Positions 45,518 through 56,286 of a DNA stretch of 64,000 bases are shown here, one piece after another. The notes under the pieces were generated by a model, which worked only from the letters and a program-made list of their open reading frames with translations, was not told where the DNA came from and did not search any database. The stretch lies in assembly GCF_030944405.1 (NCBI RefSeq), contig NZ_CP132339.1, positions 1,426,001 to 1,490,000 of the forward strand, given 5' to 3'. Every line of letters starts with the position of its first letter. Positions within the stretch are counted from its first letter, which is position 1. The position numbers were made by a program, and so were the translations under genes. The DNA is from Janthinobacterium sp. J1-1 (GTDB taxonomy: Bacteria > Pseudomonadota > Gammaproteobacteria > Burkholderiales > Burkholderiaceae_D).

Positions 45518-46540
45518 TTGAAAACATCCCTCCTGCTGGCCCTGAGCCTCGGCCTTGCCGCGAACGCCGCCCACGCGGAAAAACGCGAGCTGGTCATTTC
45601 GGCTTATCCGATAGCCCAGCCCTTGTTCATGAAGTATGTGTACGAGCCGTTCAAGGCCAAATGCGGTTGCGACATCAAGGTGGAAACGGGGAACAATGCC
45701 GACCGCATCGCCAAGCTGGTGGTTCACCGCAACAACCCGGTGATCGACCTGGTGCTGTTGTCGGACTCCGGCATGCTGGAAGCGGCGCAGAAGGGGGTGA
45801 TCCAGAAAATGGATTATGCGAAGCTGACGAACTACAGCCAGCTGTACGACGCGGCGAAAGACCCGATCGGCGGCAATTTCGCCGTCGGCTACACGCTGTA
45901 CTCGGTGGGCCTGGTGTACCGCACCGACAAGATCGCCCCGCTGACGTCCTGGAAGGACCTGTGGCGCCCCGAACTGAAGGGCCGTGTGGCCCTGCCCGAC
46001 GTCAGCACCACGCAAGGCCCGCTGATGCTGCGCATGGCCGATGCGGCCTGGGGCGGCAAGACCGACGACTACGCGACCGGCTTTGCGAAAATCGTCGGCC
46101 TGAAGGGCAATGTGGTGACGTTCTCGAAAAACAGCGCGCAGCTGGCCGCGCTGTTCGCCCAGGATGAAATCTGGGCCGCCCCGGTGGCGCGCTTTACCTG
46201 GTCGCAAATGCTCAAGACGGGCCTGCCGCTGAAATGGAGCATCCCGGCTGAAGGCCAGGCGGCCGGCATGAACGTGATGGGCATCGTCGCCGGCTCGAAG
46301 AACGCGGACCTGGCTTACCAGCTGATGGACTTCTGGCTGTCCAAGGAAGTGCAGACCCAGCTGGCCACCAACCTGGTCGATTCCCCGGTGAACAAGGACG
46401 TGCGCCTGTCGGTGGCGGCCGCGCAATTCAATACCTACGGCCAGGACCAGATCAATTCGCTCAAATTCGTCAAGCCGTCGGTCATCCTCAAGCAGCGTTC
46501 CGGGTGGATGGAGCAGTGGAACAAGGCCATGAGCAAATGA
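45518..46540 (+). CDS. ABC transporter periplasmic substrate-binding protein (PotD/Fe3+-type)
   Basis: 340 residues from a TTG start at 45518, selected because AAAGGAAG lies 5 bases ahead and the signal peptide LKTSLLLALSLGLAANAAHA begins there. The mature protein is a family-1-like binding protein: KRELVISAYPIAQPLFMKY, DLVLLSDSGMLEAAQKG, VGYTLYSVGLVYRTDK and TSWKDLWRPELKGRVALPD, the layout seen in polyamine and ferric-iron carriers. KCGCD contains two unusual Cys close together. Ligand not evident; the operon suggests a nucleoside or related purine compound. Confidence 0.88.
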   Translation: MKTSLLLALSLGLAANAAHAEKRELVISAYPIAQPLFMKYVYEPFKAKCGCDIKVETGNNADRIAKLVVHRNNPVIDLVLLSDSGMLEAAQKGVIQKMDYAKLTNYSQLYDAAKDPIGGNFAVGYTLYSVGLVYRTDKIAPLTSWKDLWRPELKGRVALPDVSTTQGPLMLRMADAAWGGKTDDYATGFAKIVGLKGNVVTFSKNSAQLAALFAQDEIWAAPVARFTWSQMLKTGLPLKWSIPAEGQAAGMNVMGIVAGSKNADLAYQLMDFWLSKEVQTQLATNLVDSPVNKDVRLSVAAAQFNTYGQDQINSLKFVKPSVILKQRSGWMEQWNKAMSK

Positions 46541-46576
46541 TGTTGATTTTCCTGGCAACGCTGACAAAAGGTTCTC

Positions 46577-47416
46577 ATGTTTGCTGATCCGAAAAAACGC
46601 ACCGGCTTGCTGCTGGTGCTGCCGGCGCTGATCTTCATCGTCGTCTGCTTCCTGCTGCCGGTGCTGGCGCTGCTGGTCGACGCCTTCCGCGTCGGCGACG
46701 GCATGCAATGGGGCGTGGACCGCTTCGTCGAGTTCTTCTCGCAGGAATTCAACCGCACCATCTTCTGGCGCACGCTGCGCATCGCCGCCATGGTGACGCT
46801 GGCCTCCATCATCCTCGGCTACCCGGCCGCCCAGGCCGTGGCGCGCGTGTCGCCGAAGTGGCGCGGGCTGGTGGTCGGCATGATGATTTTGCCGCTGATG
46901 GTCTCGCCGATCGCCCGCACCTACGCCTGGATCGTGCTGCTGGGCCGCAATGGCGCCGTCAACGCGGCGCTGGTCAACATGGGTTTTACGGACGAGCCGC
47001 TGCGCTTGCTGTTCAGCGAATTTGCCGTCTTCGTCGGCCTGCTGCAGCTGCTGCTGCCCTTGATGCTGATGTCGCTGGCCGGCGCGCTGGAAAACCTGCC
47101 GCGCGACGTGGAACCGGCCGCGGCGACCCTGGGCGCCAACCCCTGGCAGGTGTTCTGCAAGGTCACCCTGCCGCTGACGCAGGAAGGCCTGGTGGTCGGC
47201 GGCACCCTGGTATTTACGGGCTGCGTGACGGCCTATGTGACGCCGGCCCTGCTGGGCGGCACCAAGGTCTTGATGCTGGAAACCCTGCTGTATCAGAAGG
47301 TCAGCGTGGAGAGCGATTTCGGCGCGGCCAATGTGATCGCCGTGATCCTGGTCGCCATGACCCTGGTTGTCAACGCCGGCCTTAAACGTATTTCCTCGAG
47401 TCGGAGTTCGGTATGA
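46577..47416 (+). CDS. ABC transporter permease (PotB-like)
   Basis: 279 residues with about six membrane helices; the first is GLLLVLPALIFIVVCFLLPVLALLV. The EAA loop that touches the ATPase reads DVEPAAATLGANPWQVFCKVTLPL near residue 180. It pairs with the next gene, which it overlaps by ATGA, to make a heterodimeric inner-membrane channel of the PotB-PotC type. Confidence 0.9.
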   Translation: MFADPKKRTGLLLVLPALIFIVVCFLLPVLALLVDAFRVGDGMQWGVDRFVEFFSQEFNRTIFWRTLRIAAMVTLASIILGYPAAQAVARVSPKWRGLVVGMMILPLMVSPIARTYAWIVLLGRNGAVNAALVNMGFTDEPLRLLFSEFAVFVGLLQLLLPLMLMSLAGALENLPRDVEPAAATLGANPWQVFCKVTLPLTQEGLVVGGTLVFTGCVTAYVTPALLGGTKVLMLETLLYQKVSVESDFGAANVIAVILVAMTLVVNAGLKRISSSRSSV

Positions 47417-48192
47417 AAGAAAGCTATTTTTCCCGCGTGGTGCTGTGGCTGGTGTTCCTGTTTTTGCTGGGACCGTTCGCCATCGTGCTGCTGGCGGGCT
47501 TCTCCGGCGGCGAAACGCTGGCCTTCCCGCCCGAGTCCTACTCGCTGCGCTGGATCCTGGAAGTGTGGGCCGCGCCAGAATTTCGCCGCGCCTTCCAGAC
47601 CAGCCTGGAGATCGGCCTGATCGCCACCGTGATCGCGCTGGCCCTGGGCATTCCGGTCGCGTATGCGTTTTCGCGCATGCCGCCGCCCGGCATCGGCGCG
47701 ATCCGCCAGGTGCTGACGTCCCCCTTGATCATTCCGGCCATCCTGGTCGGCCTGGGCCTGCTGCACCACCTGGTATTGACGATCAATGCGCCGGTCTATG
47801 CGGGCCTCTTGATCGGCCATATCGCGCTGCTGATCCCGTATTCGGTGCGGGTGGTGTACGCCAGCCTGGTCAACCTGCGGGTCGATATCGAGGACGCCGC
47901 CATCACCCTGGGCGCGTCGCGTTTGCGCGCGTTTTTCATGATCGTGCTGCCGAATTTCCGCAACGCCGTGATCGCCGCCTTCTTCCTCGCCTTTGTCACC
48001 TCGTTCAACCAGGTGCCCGTGTCGCTGTTCCTCACGGGACCTGGCATCAGCACCTTGCCGATCGAGATGCTGGGCCATATGGAAAACAGTTTCGATCCCT
48101 CGATCGCCGCCCTGTCGACCCTGCTGGTCCTGTTCACCATGGCCTTCGTGATGGTGACCGAGAAGGTCCTGGGCATTTCAAAATACATGTAA
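47413..48192 (+). CDS. ABC transporter permease (PotC-like)
   Basis: 259 residues with six predicted helices. The EAA motif is in DIEDAAITLGASRLRAFFMIVLPNF. Starts within the stop of the first permease gene. Together they form the transmembrane part of the importer; the ATPase gene follows 11 bp later. Confidence 0.9.
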   Translation: MKESYFSRVVLWLVFLFLLGPFAIVLLAGFSGGETLAFPPESYSLRWILEVWAAPEFRRAFQTSLEIGLIATVIALALGIPVAYAFSRMPPPGIGAIRQVLTSPLIIPAILVGLGLLHHLVLTINAPVYAGLLIGHIALLIPYSVRVVYASLVNLRVDIEDAAITLGASRLRAFFMIVLPNFRNAVIAAFFLAFVTSFNQVPVSLFLTGPGISTLPIEMLGHMENSFDPSIAALSTLLVLFTMAFVMVTEKVLGISKYM

Positions 48193-48203
48193 GGCACACC
48201 ACC

Positions 48204-49235
48204 ATGAGTTATCTGGAACTGCACAAGCTGAACCTCGGCTACGCGAAGAACACGACGTCCGTGAAGGACCTGGACCTGCAGGTGGAGCAGGGCGAACTGA
48301 TTTCCCTGCTGGGCCCCAGCGGTTGCGGCAAGACCACCACCATGCGCGCGATCGCCGGCCTGATGCCGCTGCAGTCGGGCCGCATCGTGCTGGATGGCCG
48401 CGAGATCGGCAAGCTGGCGCCCAACAAACGCAATATCGGCATGGTGTTCCAGTCGTATGCGCTGTTCCCGCACCTGAACGTGTACGACAATATCGCCTTC
48501 GGCCTGCGCCTGCGCAAGGTGGCACCGGCGCAGCTGAAAACGAAAGTCGAGGCGGTGATCGCCGCCGTCGGGCTGACCGGTTTTGAAGCCCGTTTGCCGG
48601 CGCAGATGTCGGGCGGCCAGCAGCAGCGCGTGGCGCTGGCGCGCGCCATCGTGGTCGAGCCGGCCCTGCTGCTGCTCGACGAACCGCTGTCGAACCTGGA
48701 CGCCAAGCTGCGCGTGCAGATGCGCGCCGAGCTGCGCCGCATCCAGCGCGAACTGGGCATCACGATGCTGTACGTCACCCACGACCAGGAGGAAGCGCTT
48801 GCCCTGTCCGACCGCATCGTCGTCATGAACGGCGGGCGCATCGAGCAGATGGCCGCACCGGAAGCCGTGTTCAACACGCCGTCGACGCGCTTTGTGGCCA
48901 ACTTCATGGGCTTTGAAAACCTGTTCGACTACCGCGACGGCGCGCTGCACCACGCCGGCGCCAGCCTGCCGTACCCGGCGCCCGTCAACGCCGGCACCAG
49001 CGTGCTGGGCTGGCGCCCGGACCGGGTGCGCGTCTGCGCAGCCGACGACGCATCAGGTCAATACCCCGGCACCGTGCTGGCGCGGGGCTTTTTGGGCGAC
49101 ACCGTCGAATACCTGCTGCAAACCCCGCTGGGGCCCGTCAAGGGCATCTGCGCGGCCAACGGCGCGGCCTGGCGCGAAGGCACGGCCGTCTCGTTCGTGC
49201 TGCCGCCCGACAGCGCGCTGTGCCTGGCCGAGTGA
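48204..49235 (+). CDS. ABC transporter ATP-binding protein (PotA-like)
   Basis: 343 residues from the ATG at 48204. Walker A GPSGCGKT (37-44), Q-loop VFQSYALFPHLNVYDNIAFGL, signature MSGGQQQRVALARA, Walker B LLLLDEPLSNLDAK, and switch His in YVTHDQEEAL. The C-terminal TOBE-like domain (about 240-343) contains VLGWRPDRVRV. Drives the two permeases with ATP. Confidence 0.94.
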   Translation: MSYLELHKLNLGYAKNTTSVKDLDLQVEQGELISLLGPSGCGKTTTMRAIAGLMPLQSGRIVLDGREIGKLAPNKRNIGMVFQSYALFPHLNVYDNIAFGLRLRKVAPAQLKTKVEAVIAAVGLTGFEARLPAQMSGGQQQRVALARAIVVEPALLLLDEPLSNLDAKLRVQMRAELRRIQRELGITMLYVTHDQEEALALSDRIVVMNGGRIEQMAAPEAVFNTPSTRFVANFMGFENLFDYRDGALHHAGASLPYPAPVNAGTSVLGWRPDRVRVCAADDASGQYPGTVLARGFLGDTVEYLLQTPLGPVKGICAANGAAWREGTAVSFVLPPDSALCLAE

Positions 49236-49246
49236 GGAAGACCGTC

Positions 49247-50191
49247 ATGGACAAACCCCTGAAAAAAATCTGGCTCGACACCGACCCCGGCTTCGACGAC
49301 TGGCTGACCATGCTGCTGCTGGGCAGCAACCCGCAGATCGACTGGCTGGGCGTGAGCATCGTCACCGGCAATGCGCCGGTCGATATCACTTACGACAACG
49401 CCTTGCGCATCAAGGCGCATGACGGTTTGAGCGTGCCGATCTACCGCGGCTGCGAACAGCCGCTGGCCGGCGCCATCGAAACGGCGCAGCGCATCCTCGG
49501 CGACAGCGGCATGCCGACCACCGGAGCCATCCTGCCGCCGGGCGCCGCCGTGGACGCGCCCGGCCATGCGGTCGACGCCCTGATCGCCGCCGTGCGCGCC
49601 CACCCGGGCGAGATCACCGTGATCGCCATCGCACCGATGACCAATATCGCCACCGCGCTCGCAAAAGCGCCCGATATCGCCGGCAAGATCGCCGAGATCA
49701 TCCTGATGGGCGGCTCGACCGACCAGGGCAACCATACGGCGGCGGCCGAATTCAATATCTATGCCGATCCGGAAGCGGCCGATGTGGTGTTCAGGGCCGG
49801 CATCCCGCTGCGCATGTTCGGCCTCAATCTGTGCCGCCAGCTGCTGGTCACCAACGTGGAAGTCGAACGCCTGCGGGCGCTGGGCACCGCGCGCGCCACC
49901 ATGCTGGCCGGCTATCTGGAAGCGTATGTGCGCATCCGCAGCAGCGACGGTTCCGTGCCGATGCCGATGTACGACCCGGTGGTGGCCCTGTACCTGGAAG
50001 CGCCAGAACTGTTCCAGTTCCTGCCGGCCCATGTGGCGATCGAACTGAAAGGGGAACTCACGCGCGGCATGACGGTGTGCGAGTTCCGCGTGCCGCGCCG
50101 CGCCCCGATCACCACCCAGGTGGCGCACCTGGCCGACGGCCCGGCCGCGATTGAACTCCTGATGCAACGGCTGTCGGCCATCCTCGCCTGA
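49247..50191 (+). CDS. Nucleoside hydrolase (IunH/RihB family) with altered catalytic region
   Basis: 314 residues from the ATG at 49247 (GAGGAAGA site). The Ca-binding Asp cluster DTDPGFDDWL at the N-terminus and AEFNIYADPEAADVVF are conserved. The distal active site reads PMYDPVVALY: Asp is kept, but the His that acts as general acid in IU-nucleoside hydrolases is Tyr here, and the usual LDVT is LNLC. It should cleave the N-glycosidic bond of a nucleoside in the cytoplasm, but substrate or mechanism may differ. Sits directly after the transporter genes. Confidence 0.88.
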   Translation: MDKPLKKIWLDTDPGFDDWLTMLLLGSNPQIDWLGVSIVTGNAPVDITYDNALRIKAHDGLSVPIYRGCEQPLAGAIETAQRILGDSGMPTTGAILPPGAAVDAPGHAVDALIAAVRAHPGEITVIAIAPMTNIATALAKAPDIAGKIAEIILMGGSTDQGNHTAAAEFNIYADPEAADVVFRAGIPLRMFGLNLCRQLLVTNVEVERLRALGTARATMLAGYLEAYVRIRSSDGSVPMPMYDPVVALYLEAPELFQFLPAHVAIELKGELTRGMTVCEFRVPRRAPITTQVAHLADGPAAIELLMQRLSAILA

Positions 50192-50231
50192 CGCCGTTAC
50201 GCCTACCCTTAGCCTTTACACGAAACGACTC

Positions 50232-51287
50232 ATGTCCCATTCCGCTTTGAGCATCGAACAGTTTATCCGCGCCATCCCGAAGGTGGAGCTGCATTGCCAT
50301 TTGTTCGGCACGGTGCGCCAGGCCACTTTCCGCAACCTGGCCGCCAAGACGAACAACGTCGTCACGCCTGAAGAGATCGACGCGTTCTATACGCGTGGCG
50401 AGAAACCGGTGGGCGTGCTGCGCGTGCTGCGCGCGCTCGATGCGCACCTGATCGTGGCGCCGGCTGACCTGTATTGTTTGACGTATGAATACCTGGAAGA
50501 CGCGCACGGCCACGGCGTGGTGTATGCCGAGTTTTTCTGGAACCCGACCGGCACCGTGCGCGTGTCGGGCATCCGCTACGAGGCGGCGCAGGACGCCATC
50601 GTGGCGGCGATCCGCGACGCCGAGCGCGATTTTGGCGTGATCGGCCGCCTGATCCCCAGCATCGACCGCGAAGCATCGCCAGAGGAAGCCGTGCAGATGG
50701 TGGAATGGATGAAGGCGCACCGCGCGCCGGAGGTGATCGGCATCGGCATCGACTACCGCGAAAACGATAGACCGCCCGAACTGTTTTTGCAAGCCTACCG
50801 CGCCGCGCGCGAGGCCGGCTTCAAGTGCACCGCGCACGCGGGCGAATTCGGCATGCCGTGGATGAACGTGGCCACCGCCGTCGACGAACTGCACGTCGAT
50901 CGCATCGACCATGGCTACACCATCGTCGACAATCCCGAACTGGCGCGCCGCTACGCCGAGCGGGGCCTGGTATTTACCGTGGTGCCGACCAATTCCTACT
51001 ACCTGCGCACTCTGGGCCGGGAGCGCTGGGCGTTTGACCATCCGATCCGCGCGATGGCGCAACTGGGCTTGAGACTGCATCCGAATACGGACGACCCGAC
51101 CCTGCACCATGTGACGCCGACCGGCGCCTGGCTGATGATGCGCGAGTTCGGCTTCGGCATCGACGACATGCGCGGTTTCATGTTGAATGGCCTGGACGCG
51201 GCATGGATAGACGACAGCACCCGCGAGGCCTGGCGCAGCGATTTCTGCGCGCAGTTCGACGCGCTGCGCGCGCGCGTCGTGGAATAA
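50232..51287 (+). CDS. Adenosine deaminase-like metal-dependent hydrolase
   Basis: 351 residues, TIM-barrel amidohydrolase. Metal-site motifs: HCHLFG (canonical HxHLDG), HAGE at TAHAGEFGM, DRIDHG (canonical RIGHG), and NTDDP at LHPNTDDPTLH. The Asp-to-Phe and Gly-to-Asp changes mark it as a subfamily outside classical adenosine deaminase. With the nucleoside hydrolase and transporter it suggests breakdown of an adenine-type nucleoside or base. Last gene of the operon, convergent with the XRE regulator with no gap. Confidence 0.85.
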   Translation: MSHSALSIEQFIRAIPKVELHCHLFGTVRQATFRNLAAKTNNVVTPEEIDAFYTRGEKPVGVLRVLRALDAHLIVAPADLYCLTYEYLEDAHGHGVVYAEFFWNPTGTVRVSGIRYEAAQDAIVAAIRDAERDFGVIGRLIPSIDREASPEEAVQMVEWMKAHRAPEVIGIGIDYRENDRPPELFLQAYRAAREAGFKCTAHAGEFGMPWMNVATAVDELHVDRIDHGYTIVDNPELARRYAERGLVFTVVPTNSYYLRTLGRERWAFDHPIRAMAQLGLRLHPNTDDPTLHHVTPTGAWLMMREFGFGIDDMRGFMLNGLDAAWIDDSTREAWRSDFCAQFDALRARVVE

Positions 51288-52679
51288 TCAGGCCGACGGC
51301 GCCGGCCTGGGCGCCAGCAGCGACGGAAACGCCCGCTGCGGGCAGGCCTGGCGTTCGCACACCTTGCAGCCGGTGCCGATCGGCGTGGCGCCCAGCGGGT
51401 CGTGCAGGTCGAGTCCCTTGGAATAGATCAGCCGGTGCGCCTGCGAGATATCGCAGCCCAGCGCCACCGCGAAGGTCTTGCCGGGGGCGCGAAAGCCCGG
51501 CGCGCCGGTGCTGACCTGGCGCGCGATCCATAAATAGGTACAGCCATCGGGCATGCTGGCCACCTGCGTCAGCACCTGGCCCGGATGGCTGAAGGCGTCG
51601 TAGACGATCCACAGCGGGCAGGTGCCGCCGACCCTTGAAAAATGAAAATCGGTGGCCGACTGGCGCTTCGAGACATTGCCGGCGCGGTCGACGCGCACAA
51701 AGAAAAACGGCAGGCCGGCCGCCTCCGGGCGCTGCAGGGTGCTGAGGCGATGGCAGACGGCTTCGAAGCCCACGCCGAACTGCTGCGCCAGGCGTTCGAT
51801 ATCGTAGGCGCGGCTTTCGGCCGCCTGCAAAAAACGCTGGTACGGCATCAAGAGGGCGCCGGCAAAATAATTCGACAACGCCAGCCGTGCGCTGCTCTGC
51901 GCGCCGGCGCCGGAAAACTGCGCGGCCAGCACCAGCGCATCGATCAGCGCGCTGTGTTCGAGCAGGCTGATTTGCGCCGCCATCTGGAACGCGCGCTGGC
52001 CGCCCGTCAGCGTGTCGGGCAGCCACAGGATTTTCTGCTGCGCGTCGTAGCGGTGCTTGCGCACCATGCCGGCGTCGCCGTCGGACAGTTCAACACGGAT
52101 GCCATGCCGCTCCCATAACCTCGCCTGCAGCGCGTCGCGCGTGCGCAGTTGCACGTCGAGTTCACCGGCGACCAGCTCGGCGGCCCGGTCCAGCTCGTCG
52201 ATATAGTTCTGGCGCCGGTTCAGGTATTCGCGCACTTCTTCATCGGTCGATGGCGCCAGGGCAAGGGAGCTGTCACCGCGGCTGCCGTCATCCAGGCGCG
52301 CGGCCAGCGTATCGGCCCGTTCCGCCATCACGCGGTAGCGCCGCTGCAGCAGCAGGATCGAGCGCGCCAGGTCGGGCATGTTCTCCACCAGCATTTTCAA
52401 TTCCGCCATCGAGGTCGGCGGCGCGTCCGGCAATTCGCCGAACACATCGCGCACGTCGGCCACCAGGCTGGCGCTGTCGTGTTCGGAAAAGATCTGCGGA
52501 TCGACTCCCAGCACGGTGCCGATGCGCAGCAAAATCGGCACCGTCAGCGGGCGCTGGTTGCGTTCCATCTGGTTCAGATAGCTGGGCGAGATGCCCAGCG
52601 ACTTGGCCAGCGCCGCCTGCGTCATGCGCCGCTCCTCGCGCAGGCGCTGCAGGCGCACGCCCATGAATACCTTGGCCAT
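51288..52679 (-). CDS. XRE family regulator with ImmA/IrrE and DUF2083 domains (short-chain acyl-CoA-type)
   Basis: 463 residues from the ATG at 52679. HTH at the N-terminus: RLQRLREERRMTQAALAKSLGISPSYLNQMERNQRPLT. The middle (about 190-320) is an ImmA/IrrE-like region with LLEHSALIDAL and RLALSNYFAGALLMPYQRFLQ; the C-terminal DUF2083-like part has Cys in GTCPLW, LGCDIS, GCKVCERQACPQRAFP. This architecture belongs to RamB/ScfR-type regulators of propionate, acetate or branched-chain catabolism. It is divergent from the valine operon, its probable target. Clustered Cys near the end may bind a metal or Fe-S cluster. Confidence 0.9.
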   Translation of the reverse strand: MAKVFMGVRLQRLREERRMTQAALAKSLGISPSYLNQMERNQRPLTVPILLRIGTVLGVDPQIFSEHDSASLVADVRDVFGELPDAPPTSMAELKMLVENMPDLARSILLLQRRYRVMAERADTLAARLDDGSRGDSSLALAPSTDEEVREYLNRRQNYIDELDRAAELVAGELDVQLRTRDALQARLWERHGIRVELSDGDAGMVRKHRYDAQQKILWLPDTLTGGQRAFQMAAQISLLEHSALIDALVLAAQFSGAGAQSSARLALSNYFAGALLMPYQRFLQAAESRAYDIERLAQQFGVGFEAVCHRLSTLQRPEAAGLPFFFVRVDRAGNVSKRQSATDFHFSRVGGTCPLWIVYDAFSHPGQVLTQVASMPDGCTYLWIARQVSTGAPGFRAPGKTFAVALGCDISQAHRLIYSKGLDLHDPLGATPIGTGCKVCERQACPQRAFPSLLAPRPAPSA

Positions 52680-52825
52680 TGTGGTCTCCTGTGGAGTCTG
52701 CAAATTTGCAATCTTCGCAGATTAACAGAACTGGCTTGGCAGATGCTCGCATTTTCACGCCTTGTACGGCGCCGCCATTGTGCGAATAATGCAAACACCC
52801 TATTCCATAAAACCCAGGAGACCGC

Positions 52826-54334
<1,509 letters not shown>

Positions 54335-54343
54335 GGAGCGGCC

Positions 54344-55504
54344 ATGGACTTTGAACTGAGCGACGAGCAGCGCGAGTTCCAGGACGCCGCGCGCGCGTTT
54401 GCCGCCGGCGAACTGGCGCCGCATGCGGCGCACTGGGACGCGGAGTCGATCTTTCCCGTCGAGACGATTGCGAAAGCGGGCGAGATGGGCTTTTGCGGCC
54501 TGTACACGCCGCAGCGCTGGGGTGGCCTGGGCCTCTCGCGCCAGGATGCGGCCATCGTCTTCGAGGAGCTGGCCGGCGGCTGCACCTCGACCACGGCCTA
54601 CATCACCATCCACAATATGGCCACCTGGATGCTGTCGCGCTGGGGGCAGGAAGCCTTGTGCGATGCGTGGGTGCCCGAGTTGGCCGCCGGCCGGAAACTG
54701 GCCAGCTATTGCCTGACGGAACCGCAGTCGGGGTCCGATGCGGCGTCCCTGCGCACCAAAGCCGTCAAGGATGGCGACCATTATGTGCTCGACGGCACGA
54801 AAGCGTTTATTTCCGGCGCCGGCCAGACGCACATGCTGATCGTCATGGCGAGAACAGGCGGCGACGGTGCGGGCGGCATCTCCGCGTTTGCCGTGCCGGC
54901 CGACCTGCCTGGCATCGTGTATGGCAAGAAGGAAGAAAAAATGGGCTGGAACAGCCAGCCCACGCGCATTATCAGTTTTGACCAGGTGCGCGTGCCGGCA
55001 GCCAACCTGCTCGGTGTGGAAGGCGAAGGGTTCAGCATTGCCATGAAGGGCATCGACGGCGGGCGCATCAATATCGCCGTGTGCTCGGTGGGCACGGCGC
55101 AGGCCGCTTTGACGCGCGCCCAGGGTTATATGCAGGAGCGCAAGCAATTCGGCCGCGAGCTGGCCCAGTTCCAGGCCCTGCAATTCAAGCTGGCCGACAT
55201 GCTGACCGAACTGGTGGCGGCGCGCCAGATGGTGCGCCTGGCCGCCTGGAAACTCGATCAGCAAAGTCCGGACGCGTCCGCCTATTGCGCCATGGCCAAG
55301 CGCTTCGCCACCGATATCGGCTTCAATGTCTGCAACGAAGCGCTGCAGCTGCATGGCGGCTATGGTTATATACGCGAGTATCCGCTTGAGCGCCATGTGC
55401 GCGACACGCGGGTACATCAGATCCTGGAAGGGACCAATGAAATCATGCGCCTGATTATCGCGCGAGCGATCCTCAAGGATGGCGCCACGGAGACTTTACG
55501 ATGA
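54344..55504 (+). CDS. Acyl-CoA dehydrogenase, probable isobutyryl-CoA dehydrogenase
   Basis: 386 residues. FAD-binding and family signatures: SYCLTEPQSGSDAASLRTKA, HGGYGYIREYPLERHVRDTRVHQILEGTNEIM. The catalytic base is the Glu in LEGTNEIM. In this operon the substrate is most likely isobutyryl-CoA, giving methacrylyl-CoA. Starts 9 bp after mmsA and overlaps the next gene by ATGA. Confidence 0.92.
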   Translation: MDFELSDEQREFQDAARAFAAGELAPHAAHWDAESIFPVETIAKAGEMGFCGLYTPQRWGGLGLSRQDAAIVFEELAGGCTSTTAYITIHNMATWMLSRWGQEALCDAWVPELAAGRKLASYCLTEPQSGSDAASLRTKAVKDGDHYVLDGTKAFISGAGQTHMLIVMARTGGDGAGGISAFAVPADLPGIVYGKKEEKMGWNSQPTRIISFDQVRVPAANLLGVEGEGFSIAMKGIDGGRINIAVCSVGTAQAALTRAQGYMQERKQFGRELAQFQALQFKLADMLTELVAARQMVRLAAWKLDQQSPDASAYCAMAKRFATDIGFNVCNEALQLHGGYGYIREYPLERHVRDTRVHQILEGTNEIMRLIIARAILKDGATETLR

Positions 55505-56286
55505 CCAAGATTTATAGCAATTTAGTAGTGGAACGCCACGACCATGTGGTGCAGATCACCCTGGACAATCCACCGGCCCATACCTGGACCCTGGCCAGCC
55601 TGGGCGCGCTCAGGGAACTGGTGGCCGACCTGAACGCCGACGATGAGGTCTATGCGCTGGTGATCACGGGCGGCGGCGCCAAGTTCTTCTCGGCCGGCGC
55701 CGATCTGAAACTGTTTGCCGACGGCGACAAGGACATGGCCTTCAATATGGCGGCCGCGTTTGGCGAGGCGTTCGAGGCGCTGTCGGCGTTTCGCGGCGTC
55801 AGCATCGCCGCCATCAATGGCTACGCCATGGGCGGCGGACTCGAATGCGCGCTGGCCTGCGATATCCGCATCGCCGAAGAGCATGCGCAGATGGCCTTGC
55901 CGGAAGCGTCGGTGGGCCTGCTGCCCTGCGCGGGCGGCACGCAGATACTGCCGTGGCTGGTTGGCGAAGGCTGGGCCAAGCGCATGATTTTATGTGGCGA
56001 GCGGGTTGACGCGGCGAAAGCCTTGTCGATTGGCCTGGTCGAGGAAGTCGTGCCGACCGGCAAAGCGCTGTCCACCGCGCTGGCGCTGGCGGCCAAGGTG
56101 GCGCGCCAGAGTCCGGGCAGCGTGGCGGCGTCAAAGAGCTTGATCCAGGGCGCGCGCAGCAAACCGTTGGCGCAGTCGCTGCCGGACGAACGCACCCTGT
56201 TCCTGGGCCTGTTCGAAACGCAGGACCAGAAGGAGGGCGTGCAGGCCTTTTTGGAAAAACGCACGGCGGAGTGGAAGAATGGTTGA
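55501..56286 (+). CDS. Enoyl-CoA hydratase/isomerase
   Basis: 261 residues of the crotonase fold. Oxyanion-hole segments KFFSAGADLKLFADGD and INGYAMGGGLECALACDIRIAEEHA; the catalytic Glu region is MALPEASVGLLPCAGGTQ. Predicted to hydrate methacrylyl-CoA to 3-hydroxyisobutyryl-CoA. Overlaps its neighbours on both sides (ATGA with the dehydrogenase, 8 bp with the hydrolase). Confidence 0.92.
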   Translation: MTKIYSNLVVERHDHVVQITLDNPPAHTWTLASLGALRELVADLNADDEVYALVITGGGAKFFSAGADLKLFADGDKDMAFNMAAAFGEAFEALSAFRGVSIAAINGYAMGGGLECALACDIRIAEEHAQMALPEASVGLLPCAGGTQILPWLVGEGWAKRMILCGERVDAAKALSIGLVEEVVPTGKALSTALALAAKVARQSPGSVAASKSLIQGARSKPLAQSLPDERTLFLGLFETQDQKEGVQAFLEKRTAEWKNG

